Origin: an uncultured Flavobacteriaceae bacterium
Lineage (GTDB): Bacteria > Bacteroidota > Bacteroidia > Flavobacteriales > Flavobacteriaceae
Direction: 5' to 3'
DNA length: 64,000 bases
Assembly: GCA_905479835.1 (NCBI GenBank)
Contig: CAJQNZ010000009.1
Coordinates: 1-64,000 of the forward strand
In this document: piece by piece, positions 1 through 10,021 of the stretch
How positions within the stretch are numbered: the stretch's first letter is position 1
Layout of the letters: every line of letters starts with the position of its first letter
Notes under the pieces: generated by a model
The model's database searches: none
Seen by the model: only the letters and a program-made list of their open reading frames with translations
What the model was told of the DNA's origin: nothing
Position numbers and translations under genes: made by a program

Positions 1-1002
1 GAGCGCGCTGAATTAATTGATAAAGCCGGAAAAGAACGATTGACAATTTCTTTTTATCAATATTACCATATTAAAAATCCACAAGTTTTTAGAGATCACC
101 TTTATATCAATTGGGAAAAAATTGATGTTTTAGGGCGTATATATGTTTCTGATGAAGGAATTAATGCACAACTTTCTCTTCCTGCTCAAAACTTTAATGA
201 ATTTAAAACACATTTAGATTCCATTTCTTTTTTAGAAAATGTTCGTTTGAATGTTGCTGTTGAACAAGACAATAAATCTTTTTTAAAGTTAAAAGTGAAG
301 GTTAGAGATAAAATTGTTGCAGATGGCTTGAATGACAGCACTTTTGATGTTACCGATACTGGAGTTCACTTAAAAGCAAAAGAATTTAACGAAATGCTTG
401 CCGATCCAAACACCGTTTGTGTAGATATGCGAAATCATTATGAAAGTGAAATTGGTCATTTTGATGGTGCAGTAACTCCTGATGTTGATACGTTTCGTGA
501 TTCATTGGACATTATAGAAGAAGATTTAAAAGACAACAAAGAAGATAAGAACTTATTGATGTATTGTACAGGAGGAATTAGATGTGAAAAAGCCTCAGCA
601 TATTATAAACACAAAGGATTTAAAAATGTTTTTCAACTAGAAGGTGGAATTATAAATTATGTGAGACAAGTGAATGCTGAAGGAATTGAAAATAAATTCA
701 TTGGGAAAAACTTTGTGTTTGATCATCGAAGAAGCGAACGCATTTCTGAGGATGTAGTTTCGAATTGTCATCAATGTGGAGAACCTTGTGATGAACATGT
801 GAACTGTGATAATGAAGCATGTCATTTACTATTTATTCAATGTAATTCTTGTAAAGAAAAAATGAATACTTGTTGTTCAGATGCGTGTAAAGAAATTATT
901 ACTTTAACTTTTGAAGAGCAAAAAGCACTCAGAAAAGGGACTCATAATAGCAACAAAATTTTCAAAAAAGGACGTTCAGAAGTGTTGAAATTTAAGAAGT
1001 AA
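1..1002 (+). CDS. trhO: tRNA uridine(34) hydroxylase, rhodanese family (5' end outside window)
   Basis: This family (formerly YceA) hydroxylates U34 in tRNA without a metal cofactor. The reading frame is open from base 1, and the residues before the TTG at 40 fit the family N-terminus, so the true start lies to the left. The rhodanese loop CTGGIRC, with the presumed catalytic Cys, is at 565-585. A Cys-rich C-terminus follows (CHQCG, then several paired Cys) at about 765-890, which could bind metal. It sits 221 bp ahead of ricT. Identification rests on the loop, the FRDHLY-type N-terminal domain and overall length, and is firm. Confidence 0.9.
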   Translation, partial: ERAELIDKAGKERLTISFYQYYHIKNPQVFRDHLYINWEKIDVLGRIYVSDEGINAQLSLPAQNFNEFKTHLDSISFLENVRLNVAVEQDNKSFLKLKVKVRDKIVADGLNDSTFDVTDTGVHLKAKEFNEMLADPNTVCVDMRNHYESEIGHFDGAVTPDVDTFRDSLDIIEEDLKDNKEDKNLLMYCTGGIRCEKASAYYKHKGFKNVFQLEGGIINYVRQVNAEGIENKFIGKNFVFDHRRSERISEDVVSNCHQCGEPCDEHVNCDNEACHLLFIQCNSCKEKMNTCCSDACKEIITLTFEEQKALRKGTHNSNKIFKKGRSEVLKFKK

Positions 1003-1136
1003 AAACAATCTACAACAGCTTTATTTTCTATTCTTTTACTAAACAAATACGATTCTTGAAATCATATCGTTATATAAGTACTTCAAACAATTTATTTAGT
1101 TCAAAAATCTTTTTTTATTAATTTCTCAATATTCCA

Positions 1137-1144
1137 TATCTTTA
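1137..1144 (+). promoter_or_regulatory. Possible -7 element for the ricT-gldH-PBP operon
   Basis: TATCTTTA differs from the Bacteroidota -7 consensus TAnnTTTG at one base. No clear TTG was seen at the expected -33 position. It would give a leader of roughly 75 bases that contains the hairpin at 1177-1206. Confidence 0.35.
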
Positions 1145-1176
1145 CAGATTAGTGGTATTATTTAATTGAATCTTAC

Positions 1177-1206
1177 AATGTTTTAAAGAGTATTCTTTAA
1201 AACATT
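1177..1206 (+). promoter_or_regulatory. Perfect 13-bp hairpin in the ricT leader
   Basis: The arms at 1177-1189 and 1194-1206 are exactly complementary with a GTAT loop. The stem is AT-rich and ends 17 bases before the ricT ATG. No T-run follows directly, so it is more likely a leader structure than a terminator. Confidence 0.5.
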
Positions 1207-1223
1207 TAAAAATATAAAAATTT

Positions 1224-2486
1224 ATGGGCTGTAATTCGTGCTCAACAGATACAAACGGAGTTCCAAAAGGATGCAAAAGTAATGGAGATTGTGGATCGGG
1301 AACTTGTGGAAGCGGAAGTAAACTTGCTGTTTTTGATTGGCTTTCCAATATGACACTTCCAAATGGTCAAGAACCTTTTGATATAGTTGAAGTTCGTTTT
1401 AAAAATGGGCGAAAGCATTTTTTTAAAAATGAAAAACTTCAATTATGTATGGGAGAAGTAATTGCCGTTGAAGGTTCACCTGGACACGATATCGGTACCG
1501 TTTCTCTTACAGGAGAATTGGTGAGAATCCAAATGAAGAAAAAAAGAGTAGCAATAGATAGTGAAGAAATAAAAAAAGTATATCGTAAAGCCTCGAAAAG
1601 AGACCTTGAAATATGGGAAAAATCTCGAAACAGAGAAATTGAAACGCAACGTAGAGGTAGAGAAATTTTGGGTCGTCTTGGTCTTAAAATGAAACTATCT
1701 GATGTTGAATTTCAAGGTGATGGAAACAAAGCAACATTTTATTATACGGCAGAAGAACGAATAGATTTTCGACAATTAATTCGAGATTTAGCAAGTGCAT
1801 TCAGTATTAGAGTTGAAATGAAACAAGTAGGTTTACGTCAAGAAGCAGCAAGACTTGGAGGTATTGGCTCTTGTGGACGTGAGTTGTGTTGCTCTACATG
1901 GTTGACAGATTTTAAAAAAGTAAATACGGCTTCTGCTCGTTACCAGCAACTCTCTCTTAATCCACAAAAATTGGCAGGTCAATGTGGAAAATTAAAATGC
2001 TGTTTAAATTTTGAGTTGGACACATATCTTGACGCATTAAGAGGGTTTCCAAAACAAGATACTATTCTTAAGACAGAAAAAGGAGATGCTGTTTTTGTCA
2101 AAATGGATATTTTTAAAGAAGAATTCTGGTACACCTATAAAAACGATTCTTTCAAATGGTATAAATTGGATTTATCACAATTAAAAGAAATCATTGAATC
2201 GAATAAAGGTGGGGAAATGATTACATCTTTAGAAGATTACGAATTGGATACACCTGTTGTTCCAAAAGTTAGTTTTGAAGATGCAGTAGGTCAAGATAGT
2301 TTGACACGATTTGACAAACCAAAACAAAGTAAAAAGAGAAGACCCAACAAAAAAAAATATGTAGGTAAAAAGAAGCCGAATAATCAAGGCCAAAAACAAA
2401 AACCTCAAGGGCAATCTAATAAAAACCAGAATCAGAAACGGAAACCAAAACGAAAACCAAATAATAACAATCAAAAGAATGCGTAA
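1224..2486 (+). CDS. ricT: PSP1-domain protein, RicT/YaaT-like
   Basis: The 420-residue protein has a Cys-rich N-terminus (CNSC, then GDCGSGTCG at about 22-30), a central PSP1 domain containing GSCGRELCC at about 215-223 and a CGKLKCC motif near 255, and a low-complexity Lys/Asn/Gln tail after about residue 365. In Bacillus, RicT is part of the iron-sulfur Ric complex that promotes RNase Y cleavage of mRNA. Whether that role applies in Bacteroidota is inference. Its 3' end overlaps gldH by 8 bases, so the two are probably translated from one transcript with the penicillin-binding protein. Confidence 0.85.
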   Translation: MGCNSCSTDTNGVPKGCKSNGDCGSGTCGSGSKLAVFDWLSNMTLPNGQEPFDIVEVRFKNGRKHFFKNEKLQLCMGEVIAVEGSPGHDIGTVSLTGELVRIQMKKKRVAIDSEEIKKVYRKASKRDLEIWEKSRNREIETQRRGREILGRLGLKMKLSDVEFQGDGNKATFYYTAEERIDFRQLIRDLASAFSIRVEMKQVGLRQEAARLGGIGSCGRELCCSTWLTDFKKVNTASARYQQLSLNPQKLAGQCGKLKCCLNFELDTYLDALRGFPKQDTILKTEKGDAVFVKMDIFKEEFWYTYKNDSFKWYKLDLSQLKEIIESNKGGEMITSLEDYELDTPVVPKVSFEDAVGQDSLTRFDKPKQSKKRRPNKKKYVGKKKPNNQGQKQKPQGQSNKNQNQKRKPKRKPNNNNQKNA

Positions 2487-2964
2487 ATTATTGATTTTAT
2501 TATTTGTAGTATTTGGACTGTATTCTTGTATTGAAAAAGATGCTTACAATCAATACTATTCGATTGAAAACAATGTTTGGAAAGCCAATAATGTTGTTGA
2601 GTTCAACATAGAAATTACAGATACAGTTTTTCAAAACAATATTTTTATAAATATTAGAAATAATAAAGACTATGCGTTTAATAATTTATTTTTAATATCT
2701 CAAATTGAGTTTCCTGACGGTTATAGAGTTGTAGACACATTGGAATATGAAATGACCGATAGATTGGGTAATTTTCTAGGGTCTGGATATACGGATATCA
2801 AAGAAAACAAACTCTTTTACAAAGAAAAAGCACGTTTTAATCAATACGGAAACTACCTTATAAAGGTAGAACAAGCAATGCGTAAAAACGGCAATATTCA
2901 AGGGCTAGATTCGTTAAAAGGTATCACTGATGTAGGGTTGAGTATTGAACCCTTAAAAGAATAA
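2479..2964 (+). CDS. gldH: Gliding motility lipoprotein GldH
   Basis: The 161-residue protein starts with a lipoprotein signal peptide whose lipobox ends LYSC, giving Cys17 as the acylated residue. The remainder is a beta-rich periplasmic domain of the GldH family, with a recognisable centre (DTVFQNN, NIRNN) and a C-terminal LKGITDVGLSIE. In Flavobacterium johnsoniae GldH is needed for gliding and chitin use and is linked to the type IX secretion/gliding machinery. The start overlaps the end of ricT, and the penicillin-binding protein follows after 6 bases, an order I recall from other Flavobacteriaceae. Confidence 0.88.
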   Translation: MRKLLILLFVVFGLYSCIEKDAYNQYYSIENNVWKANNVVEFNIEITDTVFQNNIFINIRNNKDYAFNNLFLISQIEFPDGYRVVDTLEYEMTDRLGNFLGSGYTDIKENKLFYKEKARFNQYGNYLIKVEQAMRKNGNIQGLDSLKGITDVGLSIEPLKE

Positions 2965-2970
2965 AATAGA

Positions 2971-5268
2971 ATGACAGACAAAGAAACTTCATCACAAATT
3001 GAGGAAAAAAAGTATTTAAAATGGTTTTGGCGATTTGTTATTGGCGGAACTATTTTCGCAATCCTCCCTTTTTTATTGGCCTCAATAGGAGCACTAGGCG
3101 ATATGCCAGATTTTAATGATTTAGAAAATCCAGAAAACAACCTCGCAACTGAAGTGATTTCAATAGACGGAAAAACACTTGGTAAATATGCTAAAGAAAA
3201 TAGAACGCCTGTTCGTGTTAATGACATCCCTCAAAATTTAATAGACGCTTTAATTGCAACAGAAGATGAGCGTTTTTATAGTCATTCAGGAATTGATTTT
3301 AAAGCAACTGCAAGAGCCATTATAATGCTTGGAAGCAAAGGAGGAGGAAGTACAATTACACAACAACTTTCTAAATTAATATTTCATAAAAGGGAACCTA
3401 ACACCAATACTTTTCAAAAATTAAAGCAGAAGTTTAAAGAATATGTCATTGCTATTCGTCTAGAAAGACAATACACAAAGAAGGAAATTTTAACGATGTA
3501 TTTAAATAAATACGATTTTTTAAATCAAGCTGTTGGAATACGTTCAGCATCTAGAATTTATTTTGGAAAAGAACCAAAAGAATTGGAGCAGCATGAGTCA
3601 GCAATGTTGGTAGGAATGCTTAAAAACTCTTCATTATACAACCCTATTCGAAGAGAAGAAATGGTTTTGAACCGTAGAAATGTTGTATTAAAGCAAATGG
3701 AGAAAAATAATTTTCTGTCTACCTCTGAAAAAGATTCATTACAGAAAATGGATTTAGGTCTTGATCTACATAGAGAAGGCCATTCCGATGGTTATGCAAC
3801 TTATTTCAGAGAATATTTACGAGATTTTATGAAAGGATGGATTAAAGAAAATCCAAAACCAGAAGGCGGAGATTACAATCTTCATAGAGATGGATTGAAG
3901 ATCTATGTAACCCTAGATTCTAGAATGCAGAAATATGCAGAAGAAGCAATGCAAGAACACATATCCAATCTTCAAAGGATATTTTTTAAAGAACAAAAAA
4001 GAAATAGGACAGCACCTTTTTATGATATTGATAAAAAGCAGGTCAATATAACTATGGATCAGGCAATGAAGAGGTCTAATCGATGGAAGAGAATGAAAAA
4101 TAACGGAAAGTCCAATGAAGAGATTCGAGCATCTTTCAAGAAAAAAACACAGATGAGTGTTTTTTCATGGAAAGGAGATATAGATACGATTATGAGCCCT
4201 CTTGATTCAATCCGTTATTATAAACATTTTTTACGTGCTGGATTAATGTCAATTGAACCACAGTCAGGACATGTAAAAGCATGGGTTGGAGGATTAGATT
4301 ATAAGCATTTTCAATACGATGCTGTAAAACAACAAAAACGACAAGTAGGATCAACTTTTAAGCCTTTTGTATATGCTACTGCAATTAATCAATTGCAATT
4401 GTCACCTTGTGAGGAATACCCTAACACACCTTATACAATTCCGAAAGATGATTATGGAATGCCAGAAGATTGGTCGCCTAAAAATGCTACCGAAAAATAT
4501 GGAGGTATGTTGAATCTAAAGGATGCGCTTGCAGGTTCTGTAAATGTAATTACTGCTCGATTGATTCATAAAGTTCACCCTAAAACGGTGGCAAAATTTG
4601 CGCAGGATGCGGGAATAGAAAGTGAGATTCCAGAAGTTCCAGCAATCGCTTTAGGATCTGTAGATTTAAGCTTATTTGAAATGGTAGGCGCTTATTCTAC
4701 TTTTGCTAATGGAGGTTTGCGCGTTGAACAAATGATGATTCTGCGAATAGAAGATAAAAACGGAACGATTCTAGAGCAATTCACTCCTAAAACGAAAGAG
4801 GTGATGAATGAAGAGTCTGCTTATGTGGTTTTAAATTTAATGGAAGGGGTGACTAAATCTGGATCAGGGCAACGATTACGAAGTAAATGGGGAAGTTATC
4901 CGGACAATGTTGCTACTGGATATCCATATGAATTTACCAATTCTATTGCTGGAAAAACAGGAACAACTCAGAATCAATCTGATGGATGGTTTATGGGTAT
5001 CGTACCAAATCTAGCGACGGGAGTTTGGGTAGGAGGAGAAGACAGAGCAACGCATTTTAAAGGAATTACATATGGTCAAGGAGCATCAATGGCGCTTCCT
5101 ATTTGGGCATTGTATTATCAAAAATGTTATGCGGACTCTTCTTTGAACGTTAGTAAAGAAGACTTTAAAAAACCTGAAAATTTAAGTATTGAATTGGATT
5201 GCTCTAAAGAAAAAGAATTAGAAGAAAATCCACTAGAAGAACTAGAAGATGAAGGACCAGAATTTTAA
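2971..5268 (+). CDS. Class A penicillin-binding protein (PBP1A type)
   Basis: This is a bifunctional peptidoglycan synthase of 765 residues. One membrane segment lies at about 20-42. The glycosyltransferase domain has EDERFYSH near residue 96 with its catalytic Glu, and GGSTITQQ. The transpeptidase domain has the serine tetrad in GSTFKP near 460, SVN near 525 and KTGTT near 661. The last 25 residues are acidic. It is the third gene of the ricT-gldH unit, with 6 bases separating it from gldH. All catalytic motifs are present, so it should be active in the cell wall. Confidence 0.95.
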   Translation: MTDKETSSQIEEKKYLKWFWRFVIGGTIFAILPFLLASIGALGDMPDFNDLENPENNLATEVISIDGKTLGKYAKENRTPVRVNDIPQNLIDALIATEDERFYSHSGIDFKATARAIIMLGSKGGGSTITQQLSKLIFHKREPNTNTFQKLKQKFKEYVIAIRLERQYTKKEILTMYLNKYDFLNQAVGIRSASRIYFGKEPKELEQHESAMLVGMLKNSSLYNPIRREEMVLNRRNVVLKQMEKNNFLSTSEKDSLQKMDLGLDLHREGHSDGYATYFREYLRDFMKGWIKENPKPEGGDYNLHRDGLKIYVTLDSRMQKYAEEAMQEHISNLQRIFFKEQKRNRTAPFYDIDKKQVNITMDQAMKRSNRWKRMKNNGKSNEEIRASFKKKTQMSVFSWKGDIDTIMSPLDSIRYYKHFLRAGLMSIEPQSGHVKAWVGGLDYKHFQYDAVKQQKRQVGSTFKPFVYATAINQLQLSPCEEYPNTPYTIPKDDYGMPEDWSPKNATEKYGGMLNLKDALAGSVNVITARLIHKVHPKTVAKFAQDAGIESEIPEVPAIALGSVDLSLFEMVGAYSTFANGGLRVEQMMILRIEDKNGTILEQFTPKTKEVMNEESAYVVLNLMEGVTKSGSGQRLRSKWGSYPDNVATGYPYEFTNSIAGKTGTTQNQSDGWFMGIVPNLATGVWVGGEDRATHFKGITYGQGASMALPIWALYYQKCYADSSLNVSKEDFKKPENLSIELDCSKEKELEENPLEELEDEGPEF

Positions 5269-5288
5269 CTGTAATAAAAGTAATAAGA

Positions 5289-5990
5289 ATGATTAATAAA
5301 GTTGTAGAAAACGCTGAAAAAGCATTACTTGGTGTTACTGATGGAATGACTTTTATGTTGGGAGGTTTCGGGTTGAGCGGAATTCCAGAAAACAGTATTT
5401 CTGAATTGGTAAAACTAGGAGTAAAAGAATTGACTTGTATTTCCAACAATGCAGGAGTTGATGATTTTGGATTGGGATTGTTGTTACAAAAACGTCAAAT
5501 AAAAAAAATGATTTCATCTTACGTAGGTGAAAACGATGAATTTGAAAGGCAAATGCTTTCTGGTGAGCTAGAAGTGGATTTAATACCACAAGGAACATTA
5601 GCAGAAAGATGCAGAGCGACTGGAGCAGGAATACCCGCTTTTTATACACCTGCAGGATATGGTACTGAAGTCGCAGAAGGAAAAGAAACGAGAGAATTTA
5701 AAGGAAAAATGTATGTACTTGAACATGCATTTGAACCAGAATTTGCTTTTGTAAAAGCATGGAAAGGTGATACAGCGGGAAATCTTATTTTTAAAGGTAC
5801 AGCTCGAAATTTTAATCCAATGATGGCAATGGCAGGAAAAATTACTGTTGCTGAAGTAGAAGAATTGGTTGCTGTAGGAGAACTAGATCCAAATCAGATA
5901 CACACACCTGGAATTTTTGTACAACGTATATTTCAAGGAACTGCGTATGAAAAAAGAATTGAGCAACGTACAGTTACGCCTAAATCATAA
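5289..5990 (+). CDS. scoA: 3-oxoacid CoA-transferase subunit A
   Basis: This is the A subunit of a succinyl-CoA:3-ketoacid CoA-transferase, which moves CoA from succinyl-CoA to acetoacetate or a related oxoacid. The family glycine-rich stretch [10 protein letters not shown] is at residues 25-34, and the length of 233 is usual. The B subunit starts 3 bases after its stop, so the two are made together as a heteromer. The acceptor cannot be fixed from sequence; acetoacetate is the usual one for this family. Confidence 0.92.
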   Translation: MINKVVENAEKALLGVTDGMTFMLGGFGLSGIPENSISELVKLGVKELTCISNNAGVDDFGLGLLLQKRQIKKMISSYVGENDEFERQMLSGELEVDLIPQGTLAERCRATGAGIPAFYTPAGYGTEVAEGKETREFKGKMYVLEHAFEPEFAFVKAWKGDTAGNLIFKGTARNFNPMMAMAGKITVAEVEELVAVGELDPNQIHTPGIFVQRIFQGTAYEKRIEQRTVTPKS

Positions 5991-5993
5991 AGA

Positions 5994-6650
5994 ATGGGAC
6001 TGAGTAAACAAGAAATAGCGCAAAGAATCGCACAAGAATTGAGAGATAAATGGTATGTTAATTTAGGAATAGGGATTCCAACATTAGTTGCCAATTATAT
6101 TCCTAAAGGTATTGAGGTTGAATTTCAATCAGAAAACGGATTGCTGGGAATGGGACCTTTTCCAGTAGAAGGAACTGAAGATGCAGATATGATAAATGCA
6201 GGAAAACAAACGGTTACTGTTCTTAAAGGTGGATCATTATTTGATTCTGCAACAAGCTTTGCAATGATAAGAGGACAGCACGTTCAATTAACTGTTCTTG
6301 GAGCAATGGAAGTTGCTCAGAATGGAGATATTGCTAATTGGAAAATTCCTGGTAGAATGGTGAAAGGAATGGGTGGAGCGATGGACTTAGTAGCTTCTGC
6401 GGAAAACATTATTGTTGCAATGATGCACACCAATAAACGTGGAGAGTCTAAAATTTTAAAGGAATGTTCACTACCATTAACAGGCGTAGGATGTGTTACG
6501 AAGGTTGTGACCAATTTAGCAGTACTAGAAGTGAAAAACGGAGCATTTCATTTACTAGAAAGAGCGCCAGGAGTTTCAGTTGAAGAAATTCAAGAAGCAA
6601 CAGAAGGAACATTAATTATTGAAGGTATTATTCCTGAAATGAAATTATAA
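5994..6650 (+). CDS. scoB: 3-oxoacid CoA-transferase subunit B
   Basis: The B subunit carries the catalytic glutamate that forms the enzyme-CoA thioester, here Glu47 in SENGLLG. The family stretch around GMGGAMDLV lies near residues 123-131. The length of 218 is normal. It directly follows subunit A, and exonuclease III follows after 10 bases, so one transcript is possible although the functions are unrelated. Confidence 0.92.
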   Translation: MGLSKQEIAQRIAQELRDKWYVNLGIGIPTLVANYIPKGIEVEFQSENGLLGMGPFPVEGTEDADMINAGKQTVTVLKGGSLFDSATSFAMIRGQHVQLTVLGAMEVAQNGDIANWKIPGRMVKGMGGAMDLVASAENIIVAMMHTNKRGESKILKECSLPLTGVGCVTKVVTNLAVLEVKNGAFHLLERAPGVSVEEIQEATEGTLIIEGIIPEMKL

Positions 6651-6660
6651 TAATATAAAA

Positions 6661-7419
6661 ATGAAAATTATATCTTACAATGTTAATGGAATTCGTGCTG
6701 CAATAAAAAAGGGTTTTGTCGAATGGTTAAAAGAAGAAAATCCTGATGTAATATGTATTCAAGAAACGAAAGCACATAAAGAACAATTGGACGTGACCTT
6801 GTTTGAAAATGCTGGATATCCATTTCATTATTGGTTTTCAGCACAGAAAAAAGGATATTCTAGCGTTGCTGTTTTTTGCAAAAAAGAACCGAACCATATA
6901 GAATACGGAACAGGAATTGAAACGATGGATTTTGAAGGAAGAAATCTACGTGTTGATTATGATGAGGTATCGATTATGAGTTTGTATTTACCTTCTGGAA
7001 CCAATATGCAAAGACTAGATTTTAAGTTTAATTATATGGACGAATTTCAAGAATATATTGACAACTTGAAGAAAGAAATTCCAAATTTGATTGTCTGTGG
7101 AGATTACAATATATGTCATGAAGAGATAGACATTCATAACCCAAAAATGAAAGGAGTTTCAGGATTTTTACCCGAAGAAAGAACTTGGATTGGAAATTTT
7201 ATAGAAAGTGGTTTTATAGATAGTTTTCGTTATCTGAATAAAGAGTCCCAAGAATTTTCTTGGTGGAGTTATAGAGCCAATTCTAGAGCAAACAATAAAG
7301 GATGGCGACTTGATTACGCAATGGTTTCAGAGCCGCTTAAAGATAAAATTTCTAAAGCGTATATCTTGCCAGAAGCCAAGCATTCAGATCATTGTCCTAT
7401 CGTTGTAGAGATACTTTAA
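6661..7419 (+). CDS. xth: Exodeoxyribonuclease III (AP endonuclease)
   Basis: This is an exonuclease III-family enzyme of the endonuclease/exonuclease/phosphatase fold that cuts at abasic sites in base excision repair. Family motifs are in order: NVNGIRAA near the N-terminus, CIQETKA with the metal-binding Glu35, CGDYNICH, the WWSYR region, and SDHCPIV with Asp243-His244 near the C-terminus. The 252-residue length is standard. It lies 10 bases after the CoA transferase and 6 before the lytic transglycosylase. Confidence 0.95.
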   Translation: MKIISYNVNGIRAAIKKGFVEWLKEENPDVICIQETKAHKEQLDVTLFENAGYPFHYWFSAQKKGYSSVAVFCKKEPNHIEYGTGIETMDFEGRNLRVDYDEVSIMSLYLPSGTNMQRLDFKFNYMDEFQEYIDNLKKEIPNLIVCGDYNICHEEIDIHNPKMKGVSGFLPEERTWIGNFIESGFIDSFRYLNKESQEFSWWSYRANSRANNKGWRLDYAMVSEPLKDKISKAYILPEAKHSDHCPIVVEIL

Positions 7420-7425
7420 GCACCT

Positions 7426-9042
7426 ATGAAATTATTAAAACAAACACCCTTATTATTTTTATTTTTGAGTTTTTTTTTAAATGCTCAAGACTCATTAATA
7501 GTAGCAAAGAAAGACTCACTGAGAGTGAAAATTATAGAATTGAAAGAGACTATTGAAGTGGAACCTTCAAGAAGATTTTCAATTTCTGCAACCAATGATA
7601 CAATCTATTTAAACGATCCTAAAGTAGACAGTAGAATTCAAGAATCGATACAAGAAACGACATTAATTGATAGTCTTTGGTTGAAAGAATTATACAACTC
7701 ACCATTATATGATTCAGAAGAATTTTTAATTCAAGACGCAGCGCAATTTGTTTTAAAAGACGGAGAGTTAGTAGAAATTCAATTAGAAGAACTTCCTACA
7801 AGCCTACTTAAATCTAGACTTAAGATACTGGATGATCGCACACCATTTAATATTGTGTATAATCAAAGTCTTGAACGACTGATTAAGACATATTTAAAGT
7901 CGCGCAAAAAATCTTTTTCTACCTTGATGTCTAGAGCTCAATATTATTTTCCAATGTTTGAAGAGCATTTGGATAAATATGATATTCCGCTAGAGATAAA
8001 ATACCTTGCAATTGTTGAATCTGCGTTGAAGCCTAGGGCAAAATCTAGAGTTGGTGCGACAGGATTATGGCAATTTATGTATCAGACAGGAAAACAGTTT
8101 AAACTCAATGTAAACTCTTACGTTGATGAACGTCAAGATCCATATAAAGCGACAGAAGCTGCTTGTCAATATCTATCAGCATTGCATAAATTATTTGGTG
8201 ATTGGGATCTAGCATTGGCGGCGTATAATTCTGGACCAGGAAATGTAAATAAAGCCATCAGAAGGTCTGGAGGAAAAAGAAATTATTGGAATATTCGTAA
8301 ATTTTTACCGAGAGAAACAGCAGGATATGTTCCTGCCTTTTATGCAACTCTTTACATATTTGAATATGCCAATGAGCATGGAATTTATTCTAATAAACCA
8401 TATGTTAACCTATTCGAAACAGATACAATTCACATTAAGAAACAAGTAACATTTGACCAATTAAAAAACTTTTTAGATATTGATATCGAGATGATTCAAT
8501 ATTTAAATCCTCAATATAAATTGGATATTATTCCCTTTAGAAAAGATAAAAATTACTATGTAAAACTACCTTTATACAATATTGGCGAATACTTAAATAA
8601 GGAAAAAGAACTGCATGCTTTTATCGATGCTGAAGAAGCGAAAAGAGAAACTGCACTTCCAGAATTGATTGAGGCAAAAGATCAAATACGTTATAGCGTA
8701 AAAAGTGGAGATTATCTTGGAAAAATCGCTAATAGATATGGTGTAAGTGTAAATTCTATTAAAAGATGGAACGGTTTACGGAGCAACCGTTTAAGAATAG
8801 GACAACGATTGGTTATTCATCCACGAAAATTAATTTCTTCTTCTAAACCGAGCAATACAACTCAAAAAAATGTAACTCCAAAAGGAAGTTACTCAACGTA
8901 TGTAGTTAAACAAGGAGATTCCCTTTGGACAATTTCTAAGAAATTTCCTACAGTTTCAGTTCAAAATTTGAAAGAATGGAACAATATTTGGAGCGTTAAA
9001 TCTCTGAAACCTGGAATGAAACTAAAAATATTTAAAAGTTAG
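7426..9042 (+). CDS. LysM lytic transglycosylase, MltD-like
   Basis: The 538-residue secreted protein has a signal peptide ending near residue 20. A goose-lysozyme/SLT-type domain has its catalytic Glu near residue 197 (IVESALKP, then GATGLWQFM and AAYNSGPGN). Two LysM repeats lie at about 430-475 and 492-537 (the second begins VVKQGDSLWTISKKF). It should cleave the glycan strand of peptidoglycan, with the LysM domains binding the wall. The next gene, a lipoprotein, starts 3 bases after its stop. Confidence 0.9.
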   Translation: MKLLKQTPLLFLFLSFFLNAQDSLIVAKKDSLRVKIIELKETIEVEPSRRFSISATNDTIYLNDPKVDSRIQESIQETTLIDSLWLKELYNSPLYDSEEFLIQDAAQFVLKDGELVEIQLEELPTSLLKSRLKILDDRTPFNIVYNQSLERLIKTYLKSRKKSFSTLMSRAQYYFPMFEEHLDKYDIPLEIKYLAIVESALKPRAKSRVGATGLWQFMYQTGKQFKLNVNSYVDERQDPYKATEAACQYLSALHKLFGDWDLALAAYNSGPGNVNKAIRRSGGKRNYWNIRKFLPRETAGYVPAFYATLYIFEYANEHGIYSNKPYVNLFETDTIHIKKQVTFDQLKNFLDIDIEMIQYLNPQYKLDIIPFRKDKNYYVKLPLYNIGEYLNKEKELHAFIDAEEAKRETALPELIEAKDQIRYSVKSGDYLGKIANRYGVSVNSIKRWNGLRSNRLRIGQRLVIHPRKLISSSKPSNTTQKNVTPKGSYSTYVVKQGDSLWTISKKFPTVSVQNLKEWNNIWSVKSLKPGMKLKIFKS

Positions 9043-9045
9043 ATT

Positions 9046-10020
9046 ATGAACAAACTCACCTTTATTGTCGGATTAATAGTGCTTTTTACTTCTTGCTCCT
9101 CTAAAGATTATAAACCAGTTTTAGTTGATTCTAATGGCCGAATGAATCAGTTATTGGTAGTAATGGACAACAATCTATGGCAAGGAATAGAAGGAGATTC
9201 TTTACGTAACGTTACTGGAGAACGAGTGTTGGGATTACCACAGAACGAGCCGCAATTTGGAGTTACTCAAGTTCCTATAAAGTCATTTGGAACAATGTTT
9301 AAATCTTTAAAGAATATATTAATTGTTGGCATAGGAGAAAAAACAGATTTTTCTATTCAATCTAATGTTTATGCACAACCACAGACCATTATAAAGCTTA
9401 CAGGTGTAGATCAAAAATCGTTGTTGGAAGAAATCTACAACAGAAAGCAAGAAATTATAACGACTTTTAAAAATTCAGATTTAAAGGCAGTGCAATATCG
9501 ATTAAGAAAAAAACAATTTGACATAACAAAATTAAAAACACTGGAGAATTTTGGAATTACAATACAGATTCCAGATACCTATAGATTGGTCGATGATACA
9601 GGAGATTTCTTATGGATGAGACAGCATATTAAACAAGGTCAATCAATGAACTTGATTGTGTACCAATTGCCTATTAATTCTCAAGAAGATGAAGAAGGGA
9701 AAAACATAGTTTCTATTCGTGATACGATTGGTAAAAAACACATTCCTGGAAGTAAAGAAGGAAAATATCTTATCACAGAACAAGCGTATTCTCCTCATAT
9801 ATTTAATATAGAATTGGATGGAAAAAAAGCCTTTGAAACTCGTGGAAAATGGGAAATGAAAAATGATTTTATGGCAGGTCCATTCTTAAATTATACTGTA
9901 GTTGATAAATTAAATAACCGTCTTATTGTTGTTGAAGGATTTACCTATGCTCCTACGGCCAATAAAAGAGATTATATGTTCGAAATTGAGGCGGTATTAA
10001 AAACGTTGAAAATCAACTAA
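9046..10020 (+). CDS. DUF4837 family lipoprotein
   Basis: The 324-residue protein has a short signal peptide with lipobox FTSC (Cys17), followed by a globular region with no catalytic motif I can name. The pattern VDSNGRMNQLLVVMD after the signal peptide, followed by GLPQNEPQF, is what I recall for DUF4837. The function is unknown. It is probably co-transcribed with the lytic transglycosylase. It converges with the next gene with one base between the stops and no visible terminator. Confidence 0.75.
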   Translation: MNKLTFIVGLIVLFTSCSSKDYKPVLVDSNGRMNQLLVVMDNNLWQGIEGDSLRNVTGERVLGLPQNEPQFGVTQVPIKSFGTMFKSLKNILIVGIGEKTDFSIQSNVYAQPQTIIKLTGVDQKSLLEEIYNRKQEIITTFKNSDLKAVQYRLRKKQFDITKLKTLENFGITIQIPDTYRLVDDTGDFLWMRQHIKQGQSMNLIVYQLPINSQEDEEGKNIVSIRDTIGKKHIPGSKEGKYLITEQAYSPHIFNIELDGKKAFETRGKWEMKNDFMAGPFLNYTVVDKLNNRLIVVEGFTYAPTANKRDYMFEIEAVLKTLKIN

Positions 10021-10021
10021 T

